Origin: Sacculina carcini
Taxonomy: Eukaryota; Arthropoda; Thecostraca; Sacculinidae
Reading direction: 5' to 3'
Length of the DNA stretch: 64,000 nucleotides
Assembly: GCA_916048095.2 (NCBI GenBank)
Contig: OU696575.1
Span: forward strand, 5,799,501 to 5,863,500
The translations under genes were made by a program, and so were the position numbers. Under the pieces are notes generated by a model. The model was not told where the DNA came from and ran no database searches. It was given only the letters and a program-made list of their open reading frames with translations. Below, piece after piece: positions 43,151 to 54,483 of the stretch (position 1 is the stretch's first letter; every line of letters starts with the position of its first letter).

Positions 43151-43389
43151 TCTGTGAACCAGGTTAATTTCCATCAAATGTGATGAAAGTGGACTCTCCC
43201 TCGGATAGATCTGCCAAATTTAGCAGAGAACTCAAAGCACTTCTAGCACATTACCGCGTTGAACTACGCCAACTAGTACAAACAAGAAAGTACAAAATCA
43301 TCGCCAAATTTCCTTAGCGTTGTACGCCGTTGTAGGTCGTATTTAAAGATACACCTATAAATATAATTTCGACAACTTCTATATTATCA

Positions 43390-45945
43390 CAAACTGAAAC
43401 TGATGAGAAGGTACCTGATCGGTTCCGACCAACTTAATTCTATCATTCACAAATTGACTACGGCTGGAATCTCACCACTGTCCGTCAATGTCCGAATAAT
43501 CGCGGAGTTTCCGCGCCCCAAAACACAGTCGGACCTCGGACGATTCATTGGCACGTTTACTCATTGTCAATGATTCGTCAAAACGCACCAGAGATCCTAC
43601 GCCCACTATATCGCGCCAACACGACTCACAGCCGACATTAAAAACAGCTGGTGAAATGGAGTCAGGATCTTCAAACGGCATTCAGCAAAGCCAGATCGAC
43701 ACTGGTGGAGTGCGCCCGTCTACCGCCCTGACCCGCGGCCACCTCTGAGCGCGCACGTATACGCATTAGGCAACTAAATCGGCGCAGTCCTTCAGCAGAA
43801 ATATACCGGCTCGTGAGCTCCTCTGTAGCTTCTCTCGAGAGTTGATACGGCGGCTGAGAATAGGTACAATGTGTACGGAAGAGAACCTCTAGCGGCTTAC
43901 AGCAGGATCAAACACTTCCGACACGTACGTGAATTTATCTTGTACACCGATCACCGCCTGCTCACATCAGCTCTTCACTCGGCGTCAGACAACAGGTCGA
44001 TTCGTGAAGCCAAACAACTGGACTTCATACTAAGTTTACGTCAGACATCAAGTATGTATCCGGCCTGAGCAAAACACTCGCCCTCTCGCAAACGGTGCCG
44101 CCACTGGCAGAACCAACCACGCCGGTTGACGATTTCGTCGCCATTTTGGATGCTCAGTACCAAGACACAGAGCTGCAGAAATCTCAAATCACAATATTCA
44201 CTGCAACTACGTTCATGTTTTCAGTGGCAAGGACATCGTCGCGAACTTCTCCACTGGCGGCTGCAGACCACTTATTCAATTGGCACTTAGTCGACCGCAT
44301 TTCAATCATTTACACGGCTTGAGTCATCCGGGGGCCGTAGCACACTCAACAGCGCTTCGTGTGGCCTTCTATGAGATGTGGTATCCGTCAGCGAGTACGC
44401 CACCACCAATCAGAGATCACAACGTCACCATCGATCAGATCGGGTCGGGTCATGGATGTGGGCACGCATCATGGAACTCACCGTTGCTAAGCGATGACAC
44501 AGCGCTGCATATCATCCGCAGTCGAACCGCTTGGCTGAAAGATTCGCTCGGTCCCTCATGAATAGCCTGAGAGCGGTATACACTGGTTAATACTGGATAT
44601 AACAAGGTTTTATCTCTAACCCAATCAGTGTGTTGTATATTTATTTTTATATTTGGAACTAACGTTTCTCATCTACACTTTTGTATATTGTTTTCTTGGT
44701 TGTGTTTATATGCACTGATATAACTTGATGTGTTTCACCAATTATCCGCACCCGCTAAAATAGCAGCTCGCGAGTCGATCGATGAGAGCACCGATGACTA
44801 GCAATGTCTCAGTGTTTTCCAGTGCAATTTCTGCTATGTGAGCACCCCTTCTATGCCCAAGACGTGAGTCTGCCTTGAAGTAGAATAATGTATGATCACC
44901 GATGAGGGACCCATATACTGACCGTGGAAAAGAGCAATATGTTTCCTCGTTTTATCGATAGGCATTGAACTCCATGCATGAGCACAGAGCATGAGCACTT
45001 GCTCATGACTCAATTAAGACTAGGAGAAGAGGAGGAGGAGTAAAACCCGGCTGGCTGGCCAATAATGATACTGAGTAATAGCACTAATACTAACTAATTA
45101 TAGAGACTAACTAATTATATTTATAATTATATTAATTAGATAGAGACTAACTAATTATATTTGTTCATTATTGACACTAGTTATCATTAGTCACTAGTCA
45201 TCATAGTTTAAGATAAATGTGTAACTTGTGTTTGTGCTTCAAGGGTTATCGCGACACATAACATGAAGAGTTCCTTGTCTAAAGACTACACGGCGTAGAA
45301 AACAAGGATATGTTACACTGAACTCAGAAACTGACACCCGTTTTACTCGGCATCAGATCAGTCTCCAAAGACCTCAGTACCGCAGAGCTGGTCTACAATA
45401 TGCATTTACATCTACCGGGCCAATTTCTGGATCCTACTAAACCGGTCCCGACACCGCCGGTAACATTCTGTGAGAGGCTCAAAGTGAACATAAGGGAAAT
45501 GACGCCACGACTACCGAGACACGGCAAGTTGATTTTCATGTACCGGCTGACTGAATATAGTGCTCGCATGTGTTCGTGAAAGCCAAGGAGCGACCTTCAT
45601 CACTATCTGTACTTTACGAATAACCCTTCAGGTTGGTCAAGAGCGACACCAAGTTGATAACGGTGTTTGACAAGCGAAACGACCTACGAAGGTACCCATA
45701 GATAGGTGCAAACCATCATTTGTGCTCAGCAATCACACCATCAATCACACCATGCGATCACACCACCTTCGACAGTCATGAGCAAGCATCTGCGAAGAGG
45801 TACGTCACTTTCGCTACAGATGGCGCTCTGGAGATTCGCACGCCACCTATAAGAATACCGCCGGCAGAGACGACCATACCAGCTGGCATACTGCGTTCGA
45901 GAGATGGACGCACAATTCGGCGACCACTGAGTTTTCGTTGAGAGG
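43390..45945 (+). pseudogene. Highly decayed Ty3/gypsy pol relic
   Basis: Pieces in order: the RT thumb/connection (about 43490-43740, LGRFIGTFTH-like and LQTAFSKARSTL), RNase H (IKHFRHVREFILYTDHRLLT at about 43904-43963), the integrase finger lead-in (LSRPHFNHLHGLSHPGAVAH, about 44283), then about 770 bases without pol similarity. The integrase C-terminal side follows (STAELVYNMHLHLPGQFLDP, about 45371), and finally the basic end ILRSRDGRTIRRPLSFR (to 45941). Stops and shifts are frequent. It resembles the fragment at 36530 in lineage but is older. Confidence 0.65.
44562..45330. other. Insertion or unrelated DNA within the Gypsy relic
   Basis: This stretch separates two parts of the Gypsy integrase and has no pol similarity. 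A triplicated AGACTAACTAATTATATTT-like word lies at about 45100-45160. I do not recognise the inserted sequence or its ends. Confidence 0.4.
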
Positions 45946-46540
45946 AGGAGCGGTGTAAAACACATTTGTAAAAACACTACACAATATCACAATTACTTCT
46001 ATCATGTTTTGTATTACGTCATGATAGTAAAACTGATTCACTTCTAATGTATATTCACCATCAATGTATATTTCATTTTGAACGGCAATATAATATAATC
46101 ATATGAGATTATTTGAACAGCAGACATCCATTGAGTCAGTTAAGGCGCGCAATATTAAAGTGCTGTTCGGCGTGTCTGCTGTGTTGTGTGCACTATTCGT
46201 TTTTGCGTTGAATATATATGTTGGAAAGTGTTGATTAAGCGTTAGTTAAATTTTCATAAAGTGTTCATTAAGCGAGTTCGAAAGCTCTGTTGTACAGCAA
46301 AGCACAATTAACCCTTCTAAAGTTAGTCCACCACATTGCGCGTACGCTACACTTTGCGCGTATAAGCCCCGCCCACTGAATTCGCCTAAATGCGCCGAAA
46401 GGAATGAGATTCCGTTGTAGTGTGGCAAGAAAATGTGAGCATTAATTGCAGATGTTGGGTGCATCGCTTCAATTGCGCTAGATTAGATTAAGTCGCGTTA
46501 TAGCTGCCAAGCTTACATTAGTTACACTATATGGCGTAGC
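45946..46540. other. Unassigned stretch
   Basis: No gene or element is recognised. The part after 46190 is richer in GC and CpG than its surroundings (GCGCGTACGCTACACTTTGC and similar) and could be a promoter or LTR, but nothing confirms this. Confidence 0.4.
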
Positions 46541-46745
46541 CCCCGAATAGCTCAGTGGTTAGGCGCTGAATTATCGTGTCAGAGGTTCGCGGTTCGAATC
46601 CTGGCCCAGTTCGTACATTGAGACCTCCGCTTGAGTCTACCGGGAGTCACCACTGTAGATGGGCGCACAGTGGTGCGAACCATATAGTCTCAACAGATTG
46701 GTGCGCGCTTGAAACGCTTGAAATAATAACAAAACTATGTTGTAC
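46541..46745 (+). mobile_element. tRNA-like SINE candidate
   Basis: The head contains an A-box-like TAGCTCAGTGGTTAGGCGC and a B box GGTTCGAATCC (46592-46602). The cloverleaf is imperfect: the anticodon stem and T stem have mismatches. A perfect 9-bp hairpin CACCACTGT...ACAGTGGTG (46648-46656 with 46667-46675) lies in the body. I treat it as a SINE or tRNA pseudogene, not as a working tRNA. It is not related to the tRNA-Val SINE. Confidence 0.5.
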
Positions 46746-48308
46746 CAAAGCGAGAATCAGTATAGCAGTGCACCATGCTGCCGGTGTCTCCTCCAAATGA
46801 TGATGTTAATATGATCTCCTCCCCCAAATTCCTCACACCTACGGGGGAGGATACGCGCAAATTGTGGGCGAAGCGCAAATGAGGCAATGCCCTCTAAACA
46901 CCCCTGGCGTAATTTGGAGCATGTGAAGAGACGTCGGAGGGAAAAACGAGCGAAACTGTGAGAAAAAAAATTGAGAAAATGGGTGCGGCTCCAGGAGACG
47001 GTGGCGAAATATGGACACGTGCTAGACAAGCTCACCTGTTCGTCCTCCTGAATGGAGGCAGCCAGAGGCAGCCCGTCAGCCACGCGTGCAATCATTGTCA
47101 AGAGCACCATGCCGATCACGTCTACTGCACCAGCACACTGCAACGCCGCGCACAAACACACACGAAGTAAAAAACCAGGATCCAATATTTGCGTTACGCA
47201 TGAATTCGATCATTTTTAGTGTGACGGTACACTTTTACTGCACTGGCATAAACAGCATCGTCTAGATACGGGTCGAAAATTCACTTGATAAGTCGAACAT
47301 TTTCAACTTCATTATTAGGGCCAATTATTGGCTTTCCTGGACCATTATTGACTTGCTCAATAATTTGACTCGCCTTCGTATGTACATTCAACGTAGCAAA
47401 TCATTGGCTGGCTATGATTATCATGGCTAATAACTGACCCAGTGTCACCACAGCCCAATGAAAATTTAAAATTTAACGGCGAAAGTTAAATTCAACATGC
47501 GACGAGCATTCAAACCTTTCACTTATTTCACGTATTCAGGAGCATCCCCGTATTTCCCCACATTACAACAATGTATTTGTTGAAACACCTTGAAACATTA
47601 TCACCAAACCGAATATATTATACGTTCCGCACATGAGTATCGTATTCAATGGTGATTCTATGATCATATGATGATACAAGCCTGACAAGAGCATGTCTCA
47701 ATTGCAAAACTAGTGTTCTATTCAGTTCAACTTTATATGCCTCGACATGGTTGGTTCTACAATCCATCATGGGTCATCATGGGTCATCATGGGTCATCAT
47801 GTGCCATCTCATGTCTATCATCATCATGGTTGACACTACCATCCAACACTGTTCTAGCTAATAGAGCATATTGTAACAACATCACTTACCAGAATTACAA
47901 CACTAAAACACAGACTTCAACTTTCATCATTGTAATAAAAGCGTCCCAAATGTAATATTGACGTCGCCTTAGTAGTCAGCTTACCTAAATAAGTTATTCT
48001 TAAGAAGTCTTTCGGATTTCATTTTCAACGGACTTATATATTTGATGTGTCATGTGTTCTCTTGAAACATGATAAGGCGCTATATCATATATAAAACTAT
48101 CATATATTATCATATGTTATTAATATATTCTCATATAACATATTCATATATTTATGTAGTTCAACAACTACATTTACCAACTACATTTCTCAGTAACTGA
48201 AATTATGCTAATACGTATTTTTAAAACCACGTATATTTTTTTAAATGTGCTGTAAATGCAAATAGCCTCAATGTATGCGTGTGAACATGTGTATGTGTGA
48301 ATGTATGA
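46746..48308. other. Unassigned stretch with a small GGGTCATCAT repeat
   Basis: No gene is supported. GGGTCATCAT occurs three to four times in tandem at about 47769-47803. Frames at 46757-47185 on both strands overlap each other and lack family features. Confidence 0.5.
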
Positions 48309-48377
48309 ATTCAATTCAATTCAATTCAATGTATTGAGCCTCCAACAGGCTATATATATACATAAACATATACATAT

Positions 48378-48385
<8 letters not shown>

Positions 48386-48448
<63 letters not shown>
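48386..48448. repeat. (TA)n microsatellite in LINE C 3' region
   Basis: About 30 uninterrupted TA units between the LINE C stop codon and its 3' hairpin. The equivalent region of LINEs A and B is TG/TA-rich, so the expansion arose inside the element. Confidence 0.95.
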
Positions 48449-48452
<4 letters not shown>

Positions 48453-48536
48453 CACATGTGTACATTTAAAAAACAAACACATACAAGCCATCAAATTGCA
48501 CAGCAGCATTCAAATAGTTCAATACATGCAATATGT

Positions 48537-49834
48537 TTAATTCAACTGTGAAAGAAGGTGAGAATGTAGCTGTTTCGAGAAGGATTTAAGCGAGGGAGAG
48601 GACAGTAGTTGAGATGGGAGGCTATTGTATATGCGAGGAGCAGCGTGTTGGAAGGAGCGTGTAAACCAAGAAGATTCACAGTGACAACGAGGTTCAAGAA
48701 GGATTTTAGTTTGTCTTGTATCACGAGGACACGGATGTGGAGAAAGAAGTTCAAGTAAATACTGTGTAGAGTCAGGAGAATGCAAGAGTTTATAGGTGAG
48801 TGTGCAGATTTTGTGTTGAACGCGATAAGGAATAGGAAGAATACCAAGATCACGTAGATTGGATGATGTGGGATGATGCGGAGGAAGGCGAAGAATGAAG
48901 CGGCAGGCTTGATTAAGGATAGATTGTAAAATGTTGAGTGACTTCTGTGGAAGATGAAGAAACAGTGAATTACAGTAGTCAATACGAAGAATGATGAGAG
49001 CAGATACCAGAGATTGTGCAATTGATGAATCAATGTAGGGACGGATGAGGTAGAGGTTTCGAAGGATTAGACGGCAGGTGCCAGCTGTAGAAGTAAAATG
49101 TTTTTGAAATGACAAATGAGGATCTAGTAAGACACCGAGGTCACGTACTGATGAGGAAAGAGGAAAGTCAGATAGAGGAGGATGGATCTTAGGCGGGTGA
49201 AGTACGATGTATTGAGTTTTTGAGGAATTTATTATGAGCGAACGAGAAGAAGCCCACGCTGAGATATTATTGATGATATGATGAATATAGTTTTGCTCAG
49301 ACAGAGGAAGAAAGAACTGAACGTCATCTGTGTATATGTGAAAAGGAATAGATAAATTTCGTAGTATTGGACATAGAGATGTCATGTAAACGTTGAAAAG
49401 GATAGGACCAAGTGATGAGCCCTGGGGGACACCTGATGAAAGAGGGAAATTTTGAGACCGACAGCTATCAAATAGAACTGAGTAGGAGCGATTAGTGAGA
49501 TAGGAAGTGAGAAGAGAAAGAGCAGAATGAGATTCCTATGGAGAAGAGATCCTGAATAAGAATTTTGTGATCAACAAGGTCAAATGCGGATGACATATCA
49601 AGGAGAGTGATGACTACGGGAGATTTTTGAGAAAAATGAAAAAGTAAATCGTGATGAAGGCGGACAAGAGCAGTTCCAGTGGAACGATAAGGAGCAAACC
49701 CTGATTGTAGGTCATCAAGAAGACGGTTGTTGTAGAGGTAAGATGCTAGTTGATGATAAATGGCGGACTCAAGAATTTTGGATGAAAATGGAAGAAGTGA
49801 AACTGGTCGGTAACTATTTAGAATGTTTGGGTCA
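48537..49834 (-). pseudogene. LINE C RT and C-terminus (L2-like)
   Basis: On the minus strand from the LTR junction: SYRPVSLLPFSSKILESAIY, then QSGFAPYRSTGTALV, LLDMSSAFDLVDHKIL, a shift near 49530 (two bases missing relative to LINE A), GVPQGSSLGPILF in the region without a long open frame, and YTDDVQFFLPL (YADD changed to YTDD). The C-terminal half (LRIDYCNSLFLHLPQKSLNI ... RIYNSLPSQLL) is intact to the stop at 48537. Only one frameshift is visible. This is the best preserved of the three L2-like copies. Confidence 0.85.
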
Positions 49835-50303
49835 TGTAGAAAATTTAATGAGTACACAAAAAAACAATATCACACCAGAAACCTCACTATATAATACACC
49901 AACACAGAAGAACACAACACTCAAACGCCACTCAACGCGAAACTTGATCCACACACTCGCCACTCTCGCCAACAACAGACCCGTAACGCAAGCGCGCCTT
50001 CCTATTTGTCACCTCGCATCACGTGACCTTTACGCGCACACACGCATACACTCTGGTATTTCCATATGCACACATACACCTACGTCAAAGGGTCAACAGT
50101 ACAGATGCACTTTTACACACCGCAAACACGCACAACGATCAAGGCACGCATACACTTCTACACACCGCAAACACACACACACACACACACAATGATAAAT
50201 GTACGCATACACTTCTACACAACGCAAGCACACACACACACACACACACATAATGATAAAAGTAAGCATACACTTCTACACGTTTGTTAACATAAAACCT
50301 ACA
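49835..50303 (-). repeat. LTR 1 (3' LTR of the distal unit)
   Basis: A 469-bp repeat reading TGTAGGTTTTATG...TTTTCTACA on the minus strand, with TGTAG/CTACA ends. It contains about three tandem ~45-60-bp units (GTGTAGAAGTGTATGC followed by a GT run) at about 50090-50290, a TATA-like TATTATATAG (minus strand, about 49888-49898) and a CACGTGA site. It is textually the same as LTRs 2 and 3. GGTCA (49830-49834) precedes it. Confidence 0.95.
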
Positions 50304-53300
50304 CCTCCTCCTGATTGTTACAATCACATAGATAGCACACTCGACCGCCTCCACGCCTTGCACGAATTCGTTCTGATCTCCGGATCGGAACGTTCTCACG
50401 GGATTGCGCCAGGCTGATCTGGTTACTCTCGTCATCACACGCACTTGTCTGCGGCGCCACAGGAAACCACGCGATGAGTTCCTCCTCATCGTCCTCCTTT
50501 GTCTCCTCCACGAACTCCTCCACATCCTTCGTCTGTCTCTCAGCTTCGCTTGCAAGTCTTGGTCTCAAATCACGAATGTGTCTGTTCGTCCCGTCCACCT
50601 GCACACACTGGGCAGAAACAACACCAGTCACCACACCTTCAGCATATTTATCAGTACATCTGGCACTTGGCGGCTTCACCCAGACCAAATCGCCCACCAT
50701 ATATTTCGACGCGGCTGCATCTCTCACCTCCGGCGACGCCTGGTCACATTTCGTCCTCACCTCGTAGTTGTGCAATAACGAAGCGGGCGAACTGCTGGCG
50801 GAGCTATCGTCTAACGGTGCGACGTTATACAAATAGACAGCTTCAGCAACCGCACATCCTTTTCTCGCGGCAATGACCTTCACTGTTCTATGATTACGCT
50901 CAACAATTCCGTTGCCAGACGGCACGTAGGCGCATCTGAATCTCAGACTCACTCCCCATTCCCTGACAAAGTGGCCGAACCTTTGACTGCGAAATGACGT
51001 TTCATTGTCTGTGAGAATAGACACTGGTGGGCCACGTTCAAAAAACACTTCCTGCAGCTTCTCGATCACGTGTTCAACACCGTGAGACCGCAACTCCCTC
51101 CAGACAGCAAATCGAGAAGGACCACAGTCAATTAGTGTCAAATACATCTTGCCTCTGAAGTGCGTTATGTCCATGGCTAACCGTTCCCACATCTTATCCA
51201 CACTCAGTTGCCCTCTTTTCCACTTCACTGATGGTGGATCAATGGATTTGCACACCTCGCATGTCGACACCACTTTTGCAACATCTCTTCGACTTGCGTT
51301 ATTTCCAGACCTTCTTACAAAATAGAGAGTTCGCTTGACTCCTGGGTGTCCCATCTCGTGGTGCACCCTGCGGATGTGATCTTCTGATTTCACCATCACT
51401 GCGCAACATGATACTGCGTGCTCATTTTCACATGCACATCTGTTTTCTAGCCATTTCCTGGGCACACGAGTAAGTCGATCTGCCTTGTTTTCTCTCGATG
51501 AAACTAGCTTCACGCTCACTTTCAACTGATACTCGTCAATGAGACATTTGACAATATCCAGTCTTCTGCGCACGAGCATTTCTCCGGCCGCTTTTGTGCG
51601 CAGACGCGATTTATCACTCAAAAGATCAGACATCCATCGAGCAACAGTCTCAGAATCAGTCATTAGCTCAATTTCGTTAAAGTGCCACACGAGAGCCAAA
51701 TTTAGACCTTTTATGACTGCCTCCAGTTCTGCCATGTTAATGTGCTGTACGTTGTTTTTCCTCAGCCAGCTGCCGTCCTCAACAATCTCGCCATCCACCT
51801 CGATTGCAGCTCCAAGAGCAAGGTTGCTTGCATCGACCCACACTCGAGCTTTTTCTCCTCGCACCGCCCATCGACCACGCACAGGGTCATGTTTTGCCAG
51901 ATCATTCGAGACGCTTTGGAGACACTCTTGAAGAAATTCACCTTTTATTTCTTCATCCCATGAACTGCTGCTTTCACTTGCGATTCTCTTGATATATGCA
52001 GTGGCCACACGTAACCACCCACAAACTGGATAGTGCCCTGTCCATTTGCTGCAGACAGAAAACACCGTCCGACGCGTCACGCGTTCAGGTAACGTACACA
52101 CACCACCGTCACGCGACCATCTCAATTCTTGGTCTTCCTGTGAAACCCACAAACCCAGAAGCCTAGTCCCAGCTTCGACGCTCTCACTGTCCTTACACAC
52201 CAATCCATGTTCACACAAATGTTTCCTCACGTGCTCAACACTGACCAAGTTTTTATTTACCAGCATATCGTCAACATACGGGACAACTCCTGATTCAACC
52301 CGCTCATCCAATTTTATCACGGTTTTGAGCACTGCCTTCAAAATCAACGGAGCTACATTCAACCCAAATCCCAATCTTGTAAGACAGTATCTTTCACCTT
52401 TAATCATTACAGTTTGATATGGCCACAAACTAGGATGAATTCTAATCTGCAAATACGCCTTCTTCAAATCCAAGACAGCAACATTATCTCCTAACCTCCT
52501 CCAGTTCCTCAAAGCATCAGCACAAACATCAGCGTCCCTGGTATGAGCATCTATGAAAGAATTCAACTCCCTGAAGTCCATTACTGGTCTTACCTTATTC
52601 CGCTGCGGCACAGCCATCAGCGGTATCAGTCCCCTCGCAGGGCCAAGTCTTCCTTCGTCGTACTTCACGAGCCAGCCATTCTCCATCCAACACCGTAACT
52701 CGTCATCAAAAGCCCCTTGAATACCAGCGTCCAGGCGATACGACTCCACATGGTTTTTCAAAACACTCGGACCTTCTCCGCCAGCCCACTTCCATTCCGC
52801 TGTCCACGATTTGTCTGACGCGTCATATACAACTGTAAAATCTGTCTCGTCGACTTCCAGGTTCTTATTGCAAGGATTCACTTCATCGTGCAGATCATGG
52901 CGCGCTCCACATGCAACACCAAACACTGGCCTTAAGTCCGCTGACAACGAAAGACCACCCAGCAGCGACATAGCATCTAGTCCAGCCACAAAACGATAAT
53001 CGAACAAGCACTCTGTAACCACAATAGCTTTTAGCTCAACTGATTTACCGTCCACGCGCAGCACTACGTTACTCTCCCCTGCGCACCGAATCATCCCTCC
53101 ATTCATTGCGTACACACTGACAGTCGACCTGTCAACTTTTTTCCCGCACAATGACATGTGTATTAAGCTTCTGGTGCATCCGGTGTCAACCAGCACTGGA
53201 CAGGACACACCGTTTACCTCGGCGACGACAGTCACAAGCGCCTTGTGTATTGTTTTGGAGAGGAGGCTGGCGCACACCGCCTCTCCTACTCGTTTAACGG

Positions 53301-53343
53301 GCACGACGCCTGCACATGTCCCTTTTCTCCGCATCGATAACAC
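50299..53343 (-). CDS. pol: pol polyprotein, distal unit (PR-RT-RH-IN)
   Basis: 1014 codons from the first Met in the frame. Protease VDTGCTRSL (Asp 53). RT from about 200 to 400, with VRPVMDFREL, VLDLKKAYLQI (Asp 292) and PYVDDMLV (Asp 358 and 359). RNase H about 500-625, with VWVDAS (Asp 504), MAELEA (Glu 539), MTDSE (Asp 563) and ENKAD (Asp 622). Integrase with H-x4-H...C-x2-C (H661, H666, C695, C698) and Asp 725, Asp 779, Glu 815 (35 residues apart). The domain order is Ty3/gypsy. It overlaps gag by 58 bases in the -1 frame, so the Met start may not be used. The stop TAG is supplied by LTR 1. Confidence 0.9.
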   Translation of the reverse strand: MLSMRRKGTCAGVVPVKRVGEAVCASLLSKTIHKALVTVVAEVNGVSCPVLVDTGCTRSLIHMSLCGKKVDRSTVSVYAMNGGMIRCAGESNVVLRVDGKSVELKAIVVTECLFDYRFVAGLDAMSLLGGLSLSADLRPVFGVACGARHDLHDEVNPCNKNLEVDETDFTVVYDASDKSWTAEWKWAGGEGPSVLKNHVESYRLDAGIQGAFDDELRCWMENGWLVKYDEGRLGPARGLIPLMAVPQRNKVRPVMDFRELNSFIDAHTRDADVCADALRNWRRLGDNVAVLDLKKAYLQIRIHPSLWPYQTVMIKGERYCLTRLGFGLNVAPLILKAVLKTVIKLDERVESGVVPYVDDMLVNKNLVSVEHVRKHLCEHGLVCKDSESVEAGTRLLGLWVSQEDQELRWSRDGGVCTLPERVTRRTVFSVCSKWTGHYPVCGWLRVATAYIKRIASESSSSWDEEIKGEFLQECLQSVSNDLAKHDPVRGRWAVRGEKARVWVDASNLALGAAIEVDGEIVEDGSWLRKNNVQHINMAELEAVIKGLNLALVWHFNEIELMTDSETVARWMSDLLSDKSRLRTKAAGEMLVRRRLDIVKCLIDEYQLKVSVKLVSSRENKADRLTRVPRKWLENRCACENEHAVSCCAVMVKSEDHIRRVHHEMGHPGVKRTLYFVRRSGNNASRRDVAKVVSTCEVCKSIDPPSVKWKRGQLSVDKMWERLAMDITHFRGKMYLTLIDCGPSRFAVWRELRSHGVEHVIEKLQEVFFERGPPVSILTDNETSFRSQRFGHFVREWGVSLRFRCAYVPSGNGIVERNHRTVKVIAARKGCAVAEAVYLYNVAPLDDSSASSSPASLLHNYEVRTKCDQASPEVRDAAASKYMVGDLVWVKPPSARCTDKYAEGVVTGVVSAQCVQVDGTNRHIRDLRPRLASEAERQTKDVEEFVEETKEDDEEELIAWFPVAPQTSACDDESNQISLAQSRENVPIRRSERIRARRGGGRVCYLCDCNNQEEV
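50304..50312 (-). promoter_or_regulatory. Polypurine tract before the 3' LTR (distal unit)
   Basis: On the minus strand AGGAGGAGG immediately precedes TGTAGG of LTR 1. It is the expected primer for plus-strand DNA synthesis. The same bases encode the last residues of pol. The other unit has it at 54484-54492. Confidence 0.8.
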
Positions 53344-53999
53344 GTGATGTTTCCAAACGACTTCTTGCTCCTACAATTTCTCGATATATGACCTACGCGA
53401 CCACAATTAAAACATTTGGGGCCTGCTCCAAGTACACAATTCGTCGTTGAACTCAAGCCGGGCGCCACGCTGCTCATATCTGAAATAATTGTCCTTGCTC
53501 TCTCAATGACCTCTTTGAACATCATCCCATCCAAATTGGCATTAGCCCTTAATACTTCTCTCACCTTGACAGGTAGACCCCTGACGAATGCACACCTCAA
53601 CGTGATGTCTGCAGTGATGCCACAACAGGTGCCCAACTTCTCCAGGTCCGATGCGAACACATCCACAACCTCACCGTCCCGAAGTTTACGGTCCACGAAT
53701 CGGTCCAGAGACACATACGGGTCGGCCCCAAAAGCTCGCTGTAGCGCAAAGCACACCTTCTCCATGTTGAGCTGGTCGTCAGAGCTGAGACGATCAACTA
53801 CGGCGTAAGCATTCCCGGTCAACCTCATCATGACGACCGTTGCCACATCGGTGACGCCTCTCAGCCGACACATCTTTCTCACCTTTCCGAGCCACTCTGA
53901 CGGGTCGCTTTTGCCGTCATACTCAGGTATAAGCCGAATGTCAAGTGATGAACTCCCACCGACGACTTGTGACTGCAGCGTTTGTTCAGTTCGCTCCAT
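53286..53999 (-). CDS. gag: gag, distal unit
   Basis: The probable start is MERTEQ at 53999; the frame itself is open further up into the LTR but that part has no gag features. The product is about 237 residues, with a capsid-like region holding IPEYDGKSDPSEWLGKVRKM then RDGEVVDVFASDLEKL. Two zinc knuckles follow, CFNCGRVGHISRNC and CYRCGEKGHVQASC (both C-x2-C-x4-H-x4-C), near the C-terminus for RNA packaging. The stop TAG is at 53286-53288, preceded by GTTAAAC (minus strand, 53292-53298), a known type of -1 slippery site. It is identical to the proximal copy. Confidence 0.85.
   Translation of the reverse strand: MERTEQTLQSQVVGGSSSLDIRLIPEYDGKSDPSEWLGKVRKMCRLRGVTDVATVVMMRLTGNAYAVVDRLSSDDQLNMEKVCFALQRAFGADPYVSLDRFVDRKLRDGEVVDVFASDLEKLGTCCGITADITLRCAFVRGLPVKVREVLRANANLDGMMFKEVIERARTIISDMSSVAPGLSSTTNCVLGAGPKCFNCGRVGHISRNCRSKKSFGNITCYRCGEKGHVQASCPLNE
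53292..53298 (-). promoter_or_regulatory. Candidate -1 frameshift site, distal unit
   Basis: G-TTA-AAC in the gag frame, two codons before the gag stop and inside the gag-pol overlap. The GUUAAAC heptamer is a documented -1 slippery sequence in arteriviruses. Pol lies in the -1 frame, as required. Confidence 0.55.
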
Positions 54000-54014
54000 G
54001 TTGCCGAAATAGCT

Positions 54015-54483
54015 TGTAGAAAATTTAATGAGTACACAAAAAAACAATATCACACCAGAAACCTCACTATATAATACACCAACACAGAAGAACACAACAC
54101 TCAAACGCCACTCAACGCGAAACTTGATCCACACACTCGCCACTCTCGCCAACAACAGACCCGTAACGCAAGCGCGCCTTCCTATTTGTCACCTCGCATC
54201 ACGTGACCTTTACGCGCACACACGCATACACTCTGGTATTTCCATATGCACACATACACCTACGTCAAAGGGTCAACAGTACAGATGCACTTTTACACAC
54301 CGCAAACACGCACAACGATCAAGGCACGCATACACTTCTACACACCGCAAACACACACACACACACACACAATGATAAATGTACGCATACACTTCTACAC
54401 AACGCAAGCACACACACACACACACACACATAATGATAAAAGTAAGCATACACTTCTACACGTTTGTTAACATAAAACCTACA
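54015..54483 (-). repeat. LTR 2 (shared middle LTR)
   Basis: Same 469 bp as LTRs 1 and 3. It would act as the 3' LTR for the proximal unit and the 5' LTR for the distal unit. No GGTCA duplication flanks it, since it joins internal sequence on both sides. Confidence 0.95.

Larger units (their letters stand above)
48309..49834 (-). mobile_element. LINE C, 3' part (L2-like), left of the LTR array
   Basis: On the minus strand this is the RT and C-terminus, a (TA)n and TGTA-rich 3' region, a hairpin AGCCT-GTTGG-AGGCT (48337-48351), CAATACAT, and a TTGAA tail (48309-48330). It is interrupted at 49834/49835 by the LTR retroelement, and the remainder lies at 58664-59155. The same 5-bp sequence GGTCA is present on both sides of the insertion. 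Confidence 0.85.

Noticed and set aside
46757..47185. 142-codon minus-strand frame and overlapping plus-strand frame as host genes
   Set aside because: They overlap each other on opposite strands, lack recognisable domains and have no splice or promoter context I can support.
49743..50290. Plus-strand frames over the LTR (rich in His-Thr)
   Set aside because: They read through the CA-repeat part of the LTR and appear three times because the LTR does. No gene is implied.
50404..53347. Plus-strand frames of 60-130 codons across the pol region, repeated at 54584-57527
   Set aside because: They lie antisense to pol and gag, repeat exactly with the array, and have no family features; they are shadows of the real frames.
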